Below, one piece after another: positions 45,659 through 55,348 of a DNA stretch of 55,509 bases (its first letter is position 1; the number at the start of each line of letters is the position of its first letter). The translations under genes were made by a program, and so were the position numbers. Origin of the DNA: an uncultured Bacteroidota bacterium (GTDB lineage: Bacteria; Bacteroidota; Bacteroidia; Bacteroidales; VadinHA17). Below the pieces are notes generated by a model, which worked only from the letters and a program-made list of their open reading frames with translations, was not told the DNA's origin and did no database searches. The stretch is from NCBI GenBank assembly GCA_903844815.1, contig CAIMVD010000261.1, positions 1-55,509 on the forward strand, read 5' to 3'.

Positions 45659-48136
45659 ATGAAAAAATCTGCAGTTGCTTTATTCCTGATCTTCTGGTTT
45701 TCTCATATTCCGGCTTATTGTCAGTCAACAATTACTCCTGATGCTATTGAAAACCGGAATTTCAACCCTTCGGCTTTGCTTTGGTATAAATCGCCTGCGT
45801 CGGTATGGGAGGAAGCGCTGCCTGTAGGAAATGGCCGGCTTGGGGCAATGGTCTTCGGAAAAAACGGGGAGGAACGGATACAGTTGAACGAGGATACTTA
45901 CTGGTCGGGCGGACCGTATTCAACCGTGGTAAAGGGAGGCAATAAAGTATTACCAGAAATACAGAAGAGCATTTTTGAGGGCAATCCTCTTAAAGCCCAT
46001 AAACTCTTTGGAAGATATATGATGGGATATCCTGTGGAACAGCAAAAATATCAGGCCTTTGCAAATCTTATTCTCTCTTTTAAAAATGAAAAAGATGTCA
46101 CAGATTATAAACGGTGGCTTGATCTTGAAACAGGAATAGTTTCAGTTCAATATAAAGTAAATGGAGTTACTTATAAGCGAGATGTTTTTTCCTCAGCGCC
46201 CGATCAGACTATTGCTGTAAGGCTGACAGCCGACAGACCGGGGAGCATTTCTTTCACGGCTGAACTGAGAGGCGAAAGAAATGGTTCCATGTCGAATTAT
46301 GCCACTGATTATTTCAGGATGGACGGGGCAGGAGCCAATGGACTGGTCCTTACAGGGAAGTCGGCTGACTATATGGGTATTGAAGGGAAGGTTAAGTATG
46401 AAGCCAGATTAAAAGCTCTGCCCGAAGGCGGTACCATGAAGGTCGATGATATTGACCTTATTATTGAAAATTCTGATGCAGTCACACTCTATTTTGTAGC
46501 GGCAACCAATTTTTTAAATTATAAAGATGTAAGCGGAGACTATCATTTAAAAGCTGAAAACTATTTAAAAGGGATTGAGGATAAATCATATACAAGCATA
46601 CGAGATGCTGCGGTCAAGGATTATAAGTCACTCTTCGACAGAGTGGATTTGACTCTTCCATCAACCCAAAATTCCTTCCTCCCGACAGACGAAAGATTAA
46701 AAAAGTTTCCTGCTGAATCGGATCCGCAACTGGCTTCACTATGCTATCAGTTCGGACGCTATCTTCTAATCTCTTCATCAAGGCCAGGCACTCAGCCTGC
46801 CAATCTGCAGGGTATCTGGAATAAGGATATGAACCCCTCATGGGATTCAAAATATACAACAAACATAAACACCGAAATGAACTATTGGTCTGCTGAGAGC
46901 GCCAATCTTTCCGAATTGACACAACCACTGGTTCAGATGGTAAAGGAGCTTACCGACCAGGGCAGCCAGGTTGCAAAGGAACACTATGGCGCACAAGGCT
47001 GGGTATTTCATCAGAATACAGATATCTGGAGAGTTGCGGCGCCTATGGATGGCCCCACCTGGGGAACATTTACAGTAGGAGGAGCCTGGCTGACGACCCA
47101 CCTTTGGGAACATTACCTCTATACTTTGAATGAAGAGTTTCTGAAAGATGTTTATCCCGTCATGAAAGGATCTGTCGCGTTCTTTATGGATTTTCTGGTT
47201 GAGCATCCTAATGGCAAATGGCTGATAACAAATCCTTCGACATCACCGGAAAATCCTCCCAAAGGGCCTGGTTATAAATACTTTTTTGATGAAGTTACCT
47301 CGATGTACTATTTCACTACTATCTGTGCCGGATCATCGATTGATATGGAAATACTTACAGATTTATTCGGATATTACACTGAAGCATCAAAGATACTGGG
47401 AGTTGATCAGGATTTTGCAGCCAGGGTTGCCAAAGTCAGGGCCCGTCTTGTTCCCCCACAGATCGGTTCCGACGGGTCCCTTCAGGAGTGGGCCGATGAT
47501 TTGGCACAGATGGAGGAGAAACACAGACATTTTTCGCATTTATACGGACTTTATCCGGGTAATGTCATCTCTGCAAAAAGAACTCCTGAGTTGGTTGATC
47601 CCGTAAAAAAAGTTCTTGAACAAAGGGGCGACGACGGTGCAGGGTTCTCACGAGCCTGGAAGATGAGCCTGTGGGCCCGACTATATGATGGCAACAGGGC
47701 ATATAAAATATTCAAGGGGTATATCAAAGATCAGTGCTATCCTTCACTCTTTGCAAAATGTTTTACTCCTCTTCAGGTCGATGCCAGCCTTGGAGTATCT
47801 GCCGGGGTGACGGAAATGCTTATTCAATCCCATGAGGGGGTTATAGATCTCTTACCCGCTCTTCCTGACGAATGGACTGATGGATCATTTAACGGAGTTT
47901 GTGCCAGGGGAGCTTTCGAGCTCAGGTTCAGCTGGAAATCGAAAGCGCTTACTTCAGTCGAAATAATGTCAAAAGCAGGCCACCCCTGCAGGTTAAATGC
48001 AGGTAACCTTAACAATGTTACAACAAACGGGAAAAAAGTAAAAATTTCAAAATATTCCGACGGTTCAATAGAATTTGATACACAACCCGGAGAAATATAT
48101 ACCATCCGTAAACTCTTGAAAAGTTCTGGAAATTAA
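45659..48136 (+). CDS. GH95 family alpha-L-fucosidase
   Basis: 825 residues, the usual GH95 length. Signal peptide about 1-21 (ending PAYCQS). The GH95 opening LWYKSPASVWEEALPVGNGRLGAMVFGK is followed by QLNEDTYWSGGPY. The catalytic Asn pair is Asn402/Asn404 in NINTEMNYW and the acid Glu531 in TSPENPP. It releases alpha-1,2-linked fucose (or alpha-L-galactose) from glycans, in periplasm or outside. It is 278 bases from the divergent unclassified hydrolase and 104 bases before L-serine dehydratase. Confidence 0.92.
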   Translation: MKKSAVALFLIFWFSHIPAYCQSTITPDAIENRNFNPSALLWYKSPASVWEEALPVGNGRLGAMVFGKNGEERIQLNEDTYWSGGPYSTVVKGGNKVLPEIQKSIFEGNPLKAHKLFGRYMMGYPVEQQKYQAFANLILSFKNEKDVTDYKRWLDLETGIVSVQYKVNGVTYKRDVFSSAPDQTIAVRLTADRPGSISFTAELRGERNGSMSNYATDYFRMDGAGANGLVLTGKSADYMGIEGKVKYEARLKALPEGGTMKVDDIDLIIENSDAVTLYFVAATNFLNYKDVSGDYHLKAENYLKGIEDKSYTSIRDAAVKDYKSLFDRVDLTLPSTQNSFLPTDERLKKFPAESDPQLASLCYQFGRYLLISSSRPGTQPANLQGIWNKDMNPSWDSKYTTNINTEMNYWSAESANLSELTQPLVQMVKELTDQGSQVAKEHYGAQGWVFHQNTDIWRVAAPMDGPTWGTFTVGGAWLTTHLWEHYLYTLNEEFLKDVYPVMKGSVAFFMDFLVEHPNGKWLITNPSTSPENPPKGPGYKYFFDEVTSMYYFTTICAGSSIDMEILTDLFGYYTEASKILGVDQDFAARVAKVRARLVPPQIGSDGSLQEWADDLAQMEEKHRHFSHLYGLYPGNVISAKRTPELVDPVKKVLEQRGDDGAGFSRAWKMSLWARLYDGNRAYKIFKGYIKDQCYPSLFAKCFTPLQVDASLGVSAGVTEMLIQSHEGVIDLLPALPDEWTDGSFNGVCARGAFELRFSWKSKALTSVEIMSKAGHPCRLNAGNLNNVTTNGKKVKISKYSDGSIEFDTQPGEIYTIRKLLKSSGN

Positions 48137-48240
48137 ACCTTATTCCATAAGGGAAATGATATACTTTTATAAAGTTATAACGATTATCATTATTAAGCAT
48201 CAGATTCATTGCGATAAAACCAGACAGTTTTCATAAAATT

Positions 48241-49818
48241 ATGAAGCCAGGCATTTTCAACGATGTAATAGGGCCGGTAATGAGGGGCCCTTCAAGCTCA
48301 CATACTGCGGCGTCGCATCGTATAGGGACAATTATCAGGCAGGTATGCTCTTCAGAATACGGGAACGTTCTTGTTGAATTTGACAGAAACGGATCTCTTG
48401 CCACAACCTATGAAGGACAGGGATCGTCAATGGGTCTTATCTGCGGCCTTCTGGGGCTCAGCATCCTTGATCCGTCGGTGGTCAGTTATAAACGTATTGC
48501 CGAAGAGCGTGGACTCAATATTCAATTTCAGATCACTGATTTTGATGCCTCTCATCCCAATACGTATAAGATATCTGTCGGGAACGAGAATAATGAGAAT
48601 TTTCAGTTCCTCGCTGTTTCAACCGGGGGAGGAATGATAGTAGTAAAGAACATAAATGGTTTTGAAGTTACTATTAACGGAGATTATTTTGAGACACTTA
48701 TATATTTCAAAGCTGAAACATCCGGTACAATTGGCGAATTGTTCGAAAAGCTCAGGTCCGGAACAGCTCATTCAGAAATCATTCTTTTGCAGAAGGATGA
48801 GAACCACTTCCTTATTAATATTAAATCGAGAAATTCAATAATTTCCATCGTCAGGGATATTACCGGCACTTACGAAAAAATTGGATGGATAAAGCAGATT
48901 GAGCCTGTAATGCCGATAATTGGAGGAGCAGAGGAAAATCTTCCTTTTTCGGGCATTCCGGAGATGCTCGCAATGGCAGACAATAAAGGGTATGATCTTG
49001 CTGAGCTTGCCATTCTTTATGAGAGCACCCTGGCCGGTATCGATTCAGGGTTTGTGATCTCAATGATGAGGGACATTGTTCTTCGGATAGAGGAATCTAT
49101 TCATGAAGGATTAAAAGGCACTTCATACTCCGACAGGATCCTTGGTCACCAGTCTCACCTGATCCTCGAAGCTGAAAAGACGGGTAAGATAATTCATTCT
49201 CCGCAGAACACTATAATTGCTTATGTTTCTGCTTTAATGGAAGTAAAAAGTTCTATGGGAGTTATTGTTGCAGCTCCTACCGCCGGTTCAGCAGGTGTTT
49301 TGGGTGGAGCAGTATTCGGAGCTGCTGCCGGATTAAGAAAAGATACTGAATCCATTGTCAAGGCCTTTTTTGCCGCAGGACTGATTGGCGTTTTTATTGC
49401 AGAAAAATACACTTTCGCGGCCGAGGAAGGCGGATGTCAGGTTGAGTGTGGCGCTGCATCGGGAATGGCTGCAGCAGCCCTGGTCCAGCTTATGGGTGGT
49501 ACAGCCAGACAGGCGATAAATGCATCTTCCATGGCTTTGCAGAATGTTCTCGGAATGGTTTGTGATCCGGTGGCTGACCGTGTTGAGGTTCCGTGCCTTG
49601 GGAAAAATATTCTCGGCGCCACCAATGCTCTTAGCTCGGCAAATATGAGCATTGCTGGTTTTGACCCCGTCATTCCACTTGAGGAGGTTATTGATGCAAT
49701 GAAATCTGTCGGGAAAAGTATGCCATCATCGCTGCGATGCACCGGTCTCGGAGGCTTATCCGTCACACCTACTTCATTAAGGCTTCATACCGAGCTTAAA
49801 ACGAACTCCGGATCATAA
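48241..49818 (+). CDS. L-serine dehydratase, fused beta/alpha iron-sulfur type
   Basis: 525 residues. The N-terminal beta domain opens GIFNDVIGPVMRGPSSSHTAASHRIG and includes an ACT-like segment (about 145-215); the alpha domain has cluster cysteines Cys399, Cys403 (GGCQVECGAASGM), Cys441 (MVCDP) and Cys452 (VPCLGKN). It deaminates serine to pyruvate and ammonia with a [4Fe-4S] cluster. SdaAB and SdaAA are fused here. The following cyclodeaminase-like gene is 53 bases on. Confidence 0.93.
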   Translation: MKPGIFNDVIGPVMRGPSSSHTAASHRIGTIIRQVCSSEYGNVLVEFDRNGSLATTYEGQGSSMGLICGLLGLSILDPSVVSYKRIAEERGLNIQFQITDFDASHPNTYKISVGNENNENFQFLAVSTGGGMIVVKNINGFEVTINGDYFETLIYFKAETSGTIGELFEKLRSGTAHSEIILLQKDENHFLINIKSRNSIISIVRDITGTYEKIGWIKQIEPVMPIIGGAEENLPFSGIPEMLAMADNKGYDLAELAILYESTLAGIDSGFVISMMRDIVLRIEESIHEGLKGTSYSDRILGHQSHLILEAEKTGKIIHSPQNTIIAYVSALMEVKSSMGVIVAAPTAGSAGVLGGAVFGAAAGLRKDTESIVKAFFAAGLIGVFIAEKYTFAAEEGGCQVECGAASGMAAAALVQLMGGTARQAINASSMALQNVLGMVCDPVADRVEVPCLGKNILGATNALSSANMSIAGFDPVIPLEEVIDAMKSVGKSMPSSLRCTGLGGLSVTPTSLRLHTELKTNSGS

Positions 49819-49871
49819 TTAAAGTCGTGCATTTCACCGGCAAATTATCAGGGCAGGAGAGGAGCAAACAG

Positions 49872-50876
49872 ATGATGGAAGACGATAAGATTACTACAGC
49901 AAGTTTGAAAATTAAAAATCAGGTATTGATGAATTTTTTTGACAGTAAAATCATAGCCGATATTGCCTCTATTTCAGAATGGGTCGATGCGATGGAATTG
50001 GCTCTGAAAACCAGCACAACAGGGAAATTTGTTATGCCGAAGAGGATGCACCTGGACCATGGTGAAGATACCTTCCTGCTGATGCCATGTATTACGGAGG
50101 AATACTGGGCTACCAAACTTGTCTCTTTTTGTCCGGGAAACAAGGAACATGGCAGGCCATCAATTTATGGAACAGTTATCCTGAATAGTGCAAAAACCGG
50201 CGAGCCGCTGGCGATAATGGATGGAGCGATCATAACTGCTATGCGCACAGCTGCAATAACAGCAGCGGGTATAAAATATCTTTCGCCACCTGACAGTCAT
50301 ACCCTTGGGATAATTGGCACGGGAGCACAGGGGTTCTATCAGGCGCTATTCGCTTGCTCAGTTCGCAGGATTGATGAGATCCGGGCTTTCGACCGGAATG
50401 CTGCTAATCTCACAAAATTTAAGGATGATATGAATTTCCCGTATCCGGATATACGCATACATCTTGCGACTGATTCCGATCATGTTGCGTATAATTCTCA
50501 GGTCATAATTTCTGCAACAAATTCCCATAAACCTGTTTTCAAGGATACCAAAGAACTGTTTACGGGGAAGACATTTGTGGGAATAGGGTCATATAAACCT
50601 GACTGCCAGGAGTTCCCTGAGCAGCTTTTCAGGCAGGTGGATCAGATTTTTGTGGATACTATGGATGGGAAAAAGGAGAGCGGCGATTTAATTAACCCGG
50701 TAATAAACAACTGGATAGCTGAAGATAATATTCTTCCGATAGGAGCCCTTATAGCAGGAAATATTGTTCCGTCTGATAACAAGACAAGATTATTCAAAAC
50801 TGTCGGAAGTGCAATTTTTGATCTGTTTGCTGCAAAGCTTATTTATGAAAAGCATAAAGGAACTAATCATAATTGA
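49872..50876 (+). CDS. Ornithine cyclodeaminase/mu-crystallin family protein
   Basis: 334 residues from ATG 49872. GTG at 49827 would give 349 residues, but the family fold starts at NFFDSKI, and GAGGAG precedes the ATG by 8 bases. The NAD-binding site is LGIIGTGAQGFYQALF (about 150-165); TAAITAAGIKYLSPPDSH is typical. The reaction could be ornithine to proline, an alanine or lysine dehydrogenation or related; the substrate is not determinable. Context with serine dehydratase suggests amino-acid catabolism. Confidence 0.88.
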   Translation: MMEDDKITTASLKIKNQVLMNFFDSKIIADIASISEWVDAMELALKTSTTGKFVMPKRMHLDHGEDTFLLMPCITEEYWATKLVSFCPGNKEHGRPSIYGTVILNSAKTGEPLAIMDGAIITAMRTAAITAAGIKYLSPPDSHTLGIIGTGAQGFYQALFACSVRRIDEIRAFDRNAANLTKFKDDMNFPYPDIRIHLATDSDHVAYNSQVIISATNSHKPVFKDTKELFTGKTFVGIGSYKPDCQEFPEQLFRQVDQIFVDTMDGKKESGDLINPVINNWIAEDNILPIGALIAGNIVPSDNKTRLFKTVGSAIFDLFAAKLIYEKHKGTNHN

Positions 50877-51838
50877 ATCTCACTCACATTCCCTGCAACC
50901 TCAAGTCCTGCATTTTTACCTGTATCCTGAAATATTGTTTCACCGGTTAGTTTATCAATTAGCCGGACTTCCACCATATCTGTCATGCTCTCAGAAATCC
51001 TTCCATCCATAAAGCCTGATATCGGAGAAGCCAGTTGAGTCGCACTAAAACGGAGAGCATAAATTTCCAAACGGTATTTTCTGTTTTCCATTACTAATTC
51101 AACCTTATTCTTATCGGTAAAACATTTTAAAAGGCGCGTCGAATTATAGGTTGTGAACTGAAATAACTCACCTTTTACCAGAAGTCCGGCAATAAAGCCT
51201 GTAAAAGAACTACCCAGCCACGGAATTTTTGCCACAGAAGCCTTCAAAGATGCCCCTGACTGACTGAAATGATTTGTCTGAAGCCAGATATAGGCGCTGG
51301 GAAACGACTTTCCCCAATCTTTTTCCATATATCCTTTTCCGCCGGTGAAGTCAACTTTTTCATTATTAATAATTAATTGGCCTTCAATTGAATGATCCAT
51401 GCTAAGTATTCCATGGTAACATTCCATAAACGGCACAAAGGAGTAAGGTCCCATAATACCGGGTGAATACCACTTTCCGGGCCAACCAACTAAGTTAAGG
51501 AAGTTTAGTTCGCCCTGAATACCAGGTAAATTCAATTGAATTTTATCAATCGAAAACCGACTTCCGGAAATCTCTATTTCAAATTTTCCGGGTTCCGGAT
51601 GAAATTCCTTTGCTTCGAATTTATGATATTCAGCAGTTAATTTTTTCCCGTCAAGGACCTGAATGAAAGCCTGCTTCTCCCCGTTTTCATTCATTGCTAT
51701 ACCTGGAATGAAAGCAAAAGCCCTGTCCTCTGCTTTACTTACCACTTTATAGTACCAGCCTTCAAAATACCTCTTGTTTCTGCCCCAGCCGTGATATTGC
51801 GCGGGATTAAACAGGGCCTTTATCCTGTTGCTCAGCAT
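50867..51838 (-). CDS. Tocopherol-cyclase-like protein
   Basis: 323 residues. It matches the tocopherol cyclase/CrtC-like fold: RNKRYFEGWYYKVVSKAEDRAFAFIPGIAMNE at the start, a NLVGWPGKWYSPGIMGPYSFVPFMECYHGILSMDHSIEG centre and FTGGKGYMEKDWGKSFPSAYIWLQTNHF, the family hallmark. Plant relatives close the chromanol ring of vitamin E; non-photosynthetic bacteria carry homologues of unknown use. It overlaps the cyclodeaminase gene by 10 bases (convergent). Confidence 0.85.
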   Translation of the reverse strand: MLSNRIKALFNPAQYHGWGRNKRYFEGWYYKVVSKAEDRAFAFIPGIAMNENGEKQAFIQVLDGKKLTAEYHKFEAKEFHPEPGKFEIEISGSRFSIDKIQLNLPGIQGELNFLNLVGWPGKWYSPGIMGPYSFVPFMECYHGILSMDHSIEGQLIINNEKVDFTGGKGYMEKDWGKSFPSAYIWLQTNHFSQSGASLKASVAKIPWLGSSFTGFIAGLLVKGELFQFTTYNSTRLLKCFTDKNKVELVMENRKYRLEIYALRFSATQLASPISGFMDGRISESMTDMVEVRLIDKLTGETIFQDTGKNAGLEVAGNVSEIQL

Positions 51839-51909
51839 TGCGAATTATTGCAACGGAAATACATAATGCTTAAAATAAATTTTTTAAATTCCTTTTCCAT
51901 CTCAGAGTA

Positions 51910-52299
51910 TTATATGGTTATCTCCAGGTAATTTCCTTCGGGATCCAAGACCACGCTTTCATAATAACCATCACCGGTAGTCCTTGGTTCACTAAAAATT
52001 ATATAATTATCTTTTCTTAGCAATTCTGTTAATTCATTCACCCTTTCTTTTTCACCAACAGAAATAGAAAAATGTGCAATTCCCTTTGAAAATCCTCTTT
52101 GAACCTCAGTGGGAGTAATGTCGGGTTTATGCATCAGCTCCAATCTTGTTGTTCCTTTTCCGAAACTGAGAAAATATGAGGTATATTGTTTACTCAGATT
52201 TGTATAAATTTCCCCGGATGTACATCCGAAATATTTGAGGTAAAAGGCCCTCATTAACTCCAGATCATCTGCCCAGATGGCTAAATGTTCAATTTTCAT
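51910..52299 (-). CDS. VOC-family protein
   Basis: 129 residues with the paired beta-alpha-beta-beta-beta VOC fold: HLAIWADDLELMRAFYLKYFGC, TRLELMH and GDGYYESVVLDPEGNYLEI. Metal-ligand candidates are His5, Glu54-like in LELM and Glu127 in YLEI. The reaction (isomerase, dioxygenase or glyoxalase type) is unknown. Confidence 0.9.
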   Translation of the reverse strand: MKIEHLAIWADDLELMRAFYLKYFGCTSGEIYTNLSKQYTSYFLSFGKGTTRLELMHKPDITPTEVQRGFSKGIAHFSISVGEKERVNELTELLRKDNYIIFSEPRTTGDGYYESVVLDPEGNYLEITI

Positions 52300-52364
52300 A
52301 GATTACAAAATAGTTATTATGAATACTTTATGAACTAGATTCATTAAAGATATCTGAACTAAGA

Positions 52365-52838
52365 TTAAGGTCGTTTTCTTGTTCTCATCCTCACCCAGGT
52401 ATCGACTGTTAAGATAGTGTCATTTTGAATATCCTTAATATTTATGTTCCCGTTATTCGCATTTACCAGCAGCCACAATAAATTTGAAACATGTTCAGAT
52501 TTTGGTTGAAACTGTACAATTTGAAAATGCCAGTTATTGTCGCCTTCTGTTGGCACATTTTCGATATGAAGCTCATTAAAGAAGGATGAGTCCTTATATT
52601 TGTAATCCAGAATCTGCCTGATTTCCGGAACCTGCTGAATCAATGCAATGGCCATTGAATCATTTATCCTGAATTTTTTTGTTGATTCCGCAACCTCAAT
52701 TTTAATAAGTGAATCTTCTTCAATGGTACCTTTGGCAGACATGCCTGTCCTGGTTTTATTTTTTATTCCTGTATCCGAATTGCACGACCAGAGCAATATG
52801 GCCAGGAAAAAAATAGTATACTTGATGCAACGATTCAT
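52365..52838 (-). CDS. Hypothetical lipoprotein
   Basis: 157 residues. The signal ends in LLWSCNSDTG with the lipid cysteine near 18. No family recognised. It begins with a KIEVAESTKKFRINDSMAIALIQQVPEIRQIL segment and contains an acidic and polar NNGNINIKDIQNDTIL tail. Independent of GH29 (64 bases apart, same strand). Confidence 0.7.
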   Translation of the reverse strand: MNRCIKYTIFFLAILLWSCNSDTGIKNKTRTGMSAKGTIEEDSLIKIEVAESTKKFRINDSMAIALIQQVPEIRQILDYKYKDSSFFNELHIENVPTEGDNNWHFQIVQFQPKSEHVSNLLWLLVNANNGNINIKDIQNDTILTVDTWVRMRTRKRP

Positions 52839-52902
52839 ACTTTTATTTTATTTTTTTGGATTTAAAGTTGAGAGATGTAAATTTTATCTGTCTGATTTGC
52901 GG

Positions 52903-54243
52903 TTATTTTGCCCCGTCAATTTTACTGTTTTCGCCATCTGAAAGAACCTGATTTTTATAATTTGCATTTTCAATTTTTAAAACCACAGGATTTGGCCACT
53001 GGTTGTTTGTGTACATTCTTAATCCATTTACAGCGCTTATAACCAAGCCAATAGGGGTATTGTTTAGATATATTTTTGCATCAAAATCTTTACGGTACTC
53101 AACCAGTTCGCTTCCATATCCTAAAACGCTGACACGGGTTTGCAGATTTCCTGCAATGGTTTTAAAAACAAATTCTTTCCTTTCACCATACGGCCAGGTC
53201 TTCCCTGTTTGTATAAATGCATATATTGTATTGCTTTCTTTTGATTTCGTGAACCATACATCCCCTTCCTTTATTATTTCCCATGGTCGAATTGAATGTA
53301 TTCCTTCCTGGTTTACAAGATTCCATAAGGCAATCTCTCGAAGCAGTGCTTCCTGCTCAATCTGAATTTCTCCATTGGGCTTTGGGCCGACATTAAGCAG
53401 GAGATTGCCGCCCTTTGCACGTATTTCAATAAGCATATTAATAATCTCCGTTCCGTTTTTTTGAGGATCGTTTGTCGGTTTGTACTGCCAGTCAGTACCC
53501 ATAGTGAAACAGGCTTCCCATGGACCCGGAATTGGTTTGTCGGGCAGTTGCTGCTCAGGTGTCTTCATCTGGCCTCTTGTTATAATAATGTCAGGATCGA
53601 GTTGCCAGGCATATTCTTTAAGTCCTTCAGCCGGGCCGTCGAAAAACAAAATGTCAATTTTTCCATAGTTGGTAAGCAATTCCTTTACCTGAGCTTTATC
53701 GAGAGCCATTAAACCGGGATTGTTGACAGGATAATGCAAATCGTTCTGCAACCGGCCAACAGGAATTTTGTGTTCATAGAAAAAATGAAAATCTTCAGGT
53801 GAAAGATATAGTCCGACAGCCAGGCCTTGTTTGCGAAATGCATCGATAATTTCCTTTGTAGCATCTCGATTAAAAGGAGTATTCATTATGCTGAATTCAG
53901 TTGTTTTGGTATTCCACATGCAAAAACCGGAATGATGCTTGGCAGTAAAAACCACATATTTCATTCCCGCAAGTCTGGCTAATACAGCCCAATCATCTGG
54001 TTCGAAATGTTTCGGGTTAAATGTTTTTGGCAGCTCATTAATATATCTTTGCAAATAATCGTCGGAAGCTCCGGCCATGGAATGACTTATTACCGCGCCA
54101 ATCTGCGAATCGAGACTCCAGTGAATAAACATCCCGAACCCCAGATCCATGAACCACTGTTCGCGTTCAGGTTTATTTGACGTTTGTTGCGAATTTGTAA
54201 TACTGCATATTAAAAGCAATGCAAAAGTCAGCGTTAATTTCAT
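52903..54243 (-). CDS. GH29 family alpha-L-fucosidase
   Basis: 446 residues with signal peptide (about 1-18). GH29 features: WFMDLGFGMFIHWSLDSQ, AGMKYVVFTAKHHSGFCMWNT and the nucleophile Asp202 in ILFFDGPAEG. The candidate acid/base is in PWEACFTMG. It releases L-fucose from non-reducing ends. It is about 4.8 kb from the GH95 enzyme, so two fucosidase types coexist. No sugar-transporter gene lies near. Confidence 0.93.
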   Translation of the reverse strand: MKLTLTFALLLICSITNSQQTSNKPEREQWFMDLGFGMFIHWSLDSQIGAVISHSMAGASDDYLQRYINELPKTFNPKHFEPDDWAVLARLAGMKYVVFTAKHHSGFCMWNTKTTEFSIMNTPFNRDATKEIIDAFRKQGLAVGLYLSPEDFHFFYEHKIPVGRLQNDLHYPVNNPGLMALDKAQVKELLTNYGKIDILFFDGPAEGLKEYAWQLDPDIIITRGQMKTPEQQLPDKPIPGPWEACFTMGTDWQYKPTNDPQKNGTEIINMLIEIRAKGGNLLLNVGPKPNGEIQIEQEALLREIALWNLVNQEGIHSIRPWEIIKEGDVWFTKSKESNTIYAFIQTGKTWPYGERKEFVFKTIAGNLQTRVSVLGYGSELVEYRKDFDAKIYLNNTPIGLVISAVNGLRMYTNNQWPNPVVLKIENANYKNQVLSDGENSKIDGAK

Positions 54244-54319
54244 GTTATTCAGTAGTTAGTAAATTTCTTCTTTGAATCGCAAATTAACAAAATAATCGCC
54301 GGTAGTAACGGTTCAAAAT

Positions 54320-54892
54320 CTAGAACCTGAGCGCACCACGAAACCCTCGTGCTGCATAGTAAGATTCTGCTCCATTGTGATACAGGAAGACATGGTTGTA
54401 GCGACGATCGCAGAAGATTGCACCACCAAGCTTCCTTATCTCAGGAGGAGTTTTCACCCAACTCGATGTTTTTGTGTCGAAGTTTCCAAGCTGCTGCAAT
54501 TCACGATATTGTTCTTCTGACAATAGTTCAATGCCCATGGAAAAAGACAGATCTGCAACACTGTTTACCGGTTTATTTTCTTTTCTGGATTCCAGTGCTT
54601 CACGATCGTAACATAAACTTCTTCGGCCTTTGGGACTTTCCTCTGAACAATCACAAAAAAAATATTCTCCGCTCTTTTTATCAAGATTAACAACATCGGG
54701 CTCACCACCTGTCCGTTCCATCTCTGAAAGAGACCACAGTTTTTCACTTTTATCTTCCAGTTTTGACAGTACATTGACCCATTCAAGCCCTTTATGGCGG
54801 TTCATATTTTTCTCAAACCGGGCTCTCAGAATAGCTAAGAGTTCTTCACGCTGACCGGAAGACAACTCCTTTTTTGTTTCAAGGTCTGACAT
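54320..54892 (-). CDS. DUF4256 protein
   Basis: 190 residues matching the whole DUF4256 family (REELLAILRARFEKNMNRHKGLEWVNV; MERTGGEPDVV; EYFFCDCSEESPKGRRSLCYDREALESRKENKP; GGAIFCDRRYNHVFLYHNGAESYYAARGFRG). Function is unknown; cytoplasmic. It stands alone. Confidence 0.9.
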   Translation of the reverse strand: MSDLETKKELSSGQREELLAILRARFEKNMNRHKGLEWVNVLSKLEDKSEKLWSLSEMERTGGEPDVVNLDKKSGEYFFCDCSEESPKGRRSLCYDREALESRKENKPVNSVADLSFSMGIELLSEEQYRELQQLGNFDTKTSSWVKTPPEIRKLGGAIFCDRRYNHVFLYHNGAESYYAARGFRGALRF

Positions 54893-55069
54893 AAATTTAA
54901 TTTCTTAAGAACATTTGGTTAATTAAAATTTATTAATTCTTACTTAAGTCATTATACCACTAAACATTAAATCAATATTCAAAAACATAATCAATATCTC
55001 CGAGAATGATTCCGCTTCTGTGTTCAGATGAAAAAATGTTTCGATATGAAATTATCAGTGGGTGTAATC

Positions 55070-55348
55070 TCAGAAGTTCCTTTTTTTATATCCCGGATAA
55101 TATAGTAAGCCGGCAACCCAGGATAGAAAAATAAGCCCAACAGTCCACATTATCTTTTCGACAAGCTTGCATTTCTTATTTTGCACAACGTCAAGCAAAC
55201 CGGGGATTACAAATCCAATACTAGCAATAAGACTTGCTGATATGAGTAAGTTTCCAAAGGGATAATGAGCAACCTTGAAATATGTTCCCAAAATGGTTAA
55301 TAGTATTGTGATGGTTAATGATGCTTTATAAAGAGTTACCTTATTCAT
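55070..55348 (-). CDS. Small membrane protein of unknown function
   Basis: 92 residues with three hydrophobic segments (about 8-27, 33-52 and 65-83). The segment GTYFKVAHYPFGNLLI resembles the first loop of GldL-type gliding/T9SS membrane proteins, but the protein is far too short to be GldL. Not assigned. Confidence 0.6.
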   Translation of the reverse strand: MNKVTLYKASLTITILLTILGTYFKVAHYPFGNLLISASLIASIGFVIPGLLDVVQNKKCKLVEKIMWTVGLIFLSWVAGLLYYPGYKKRNF

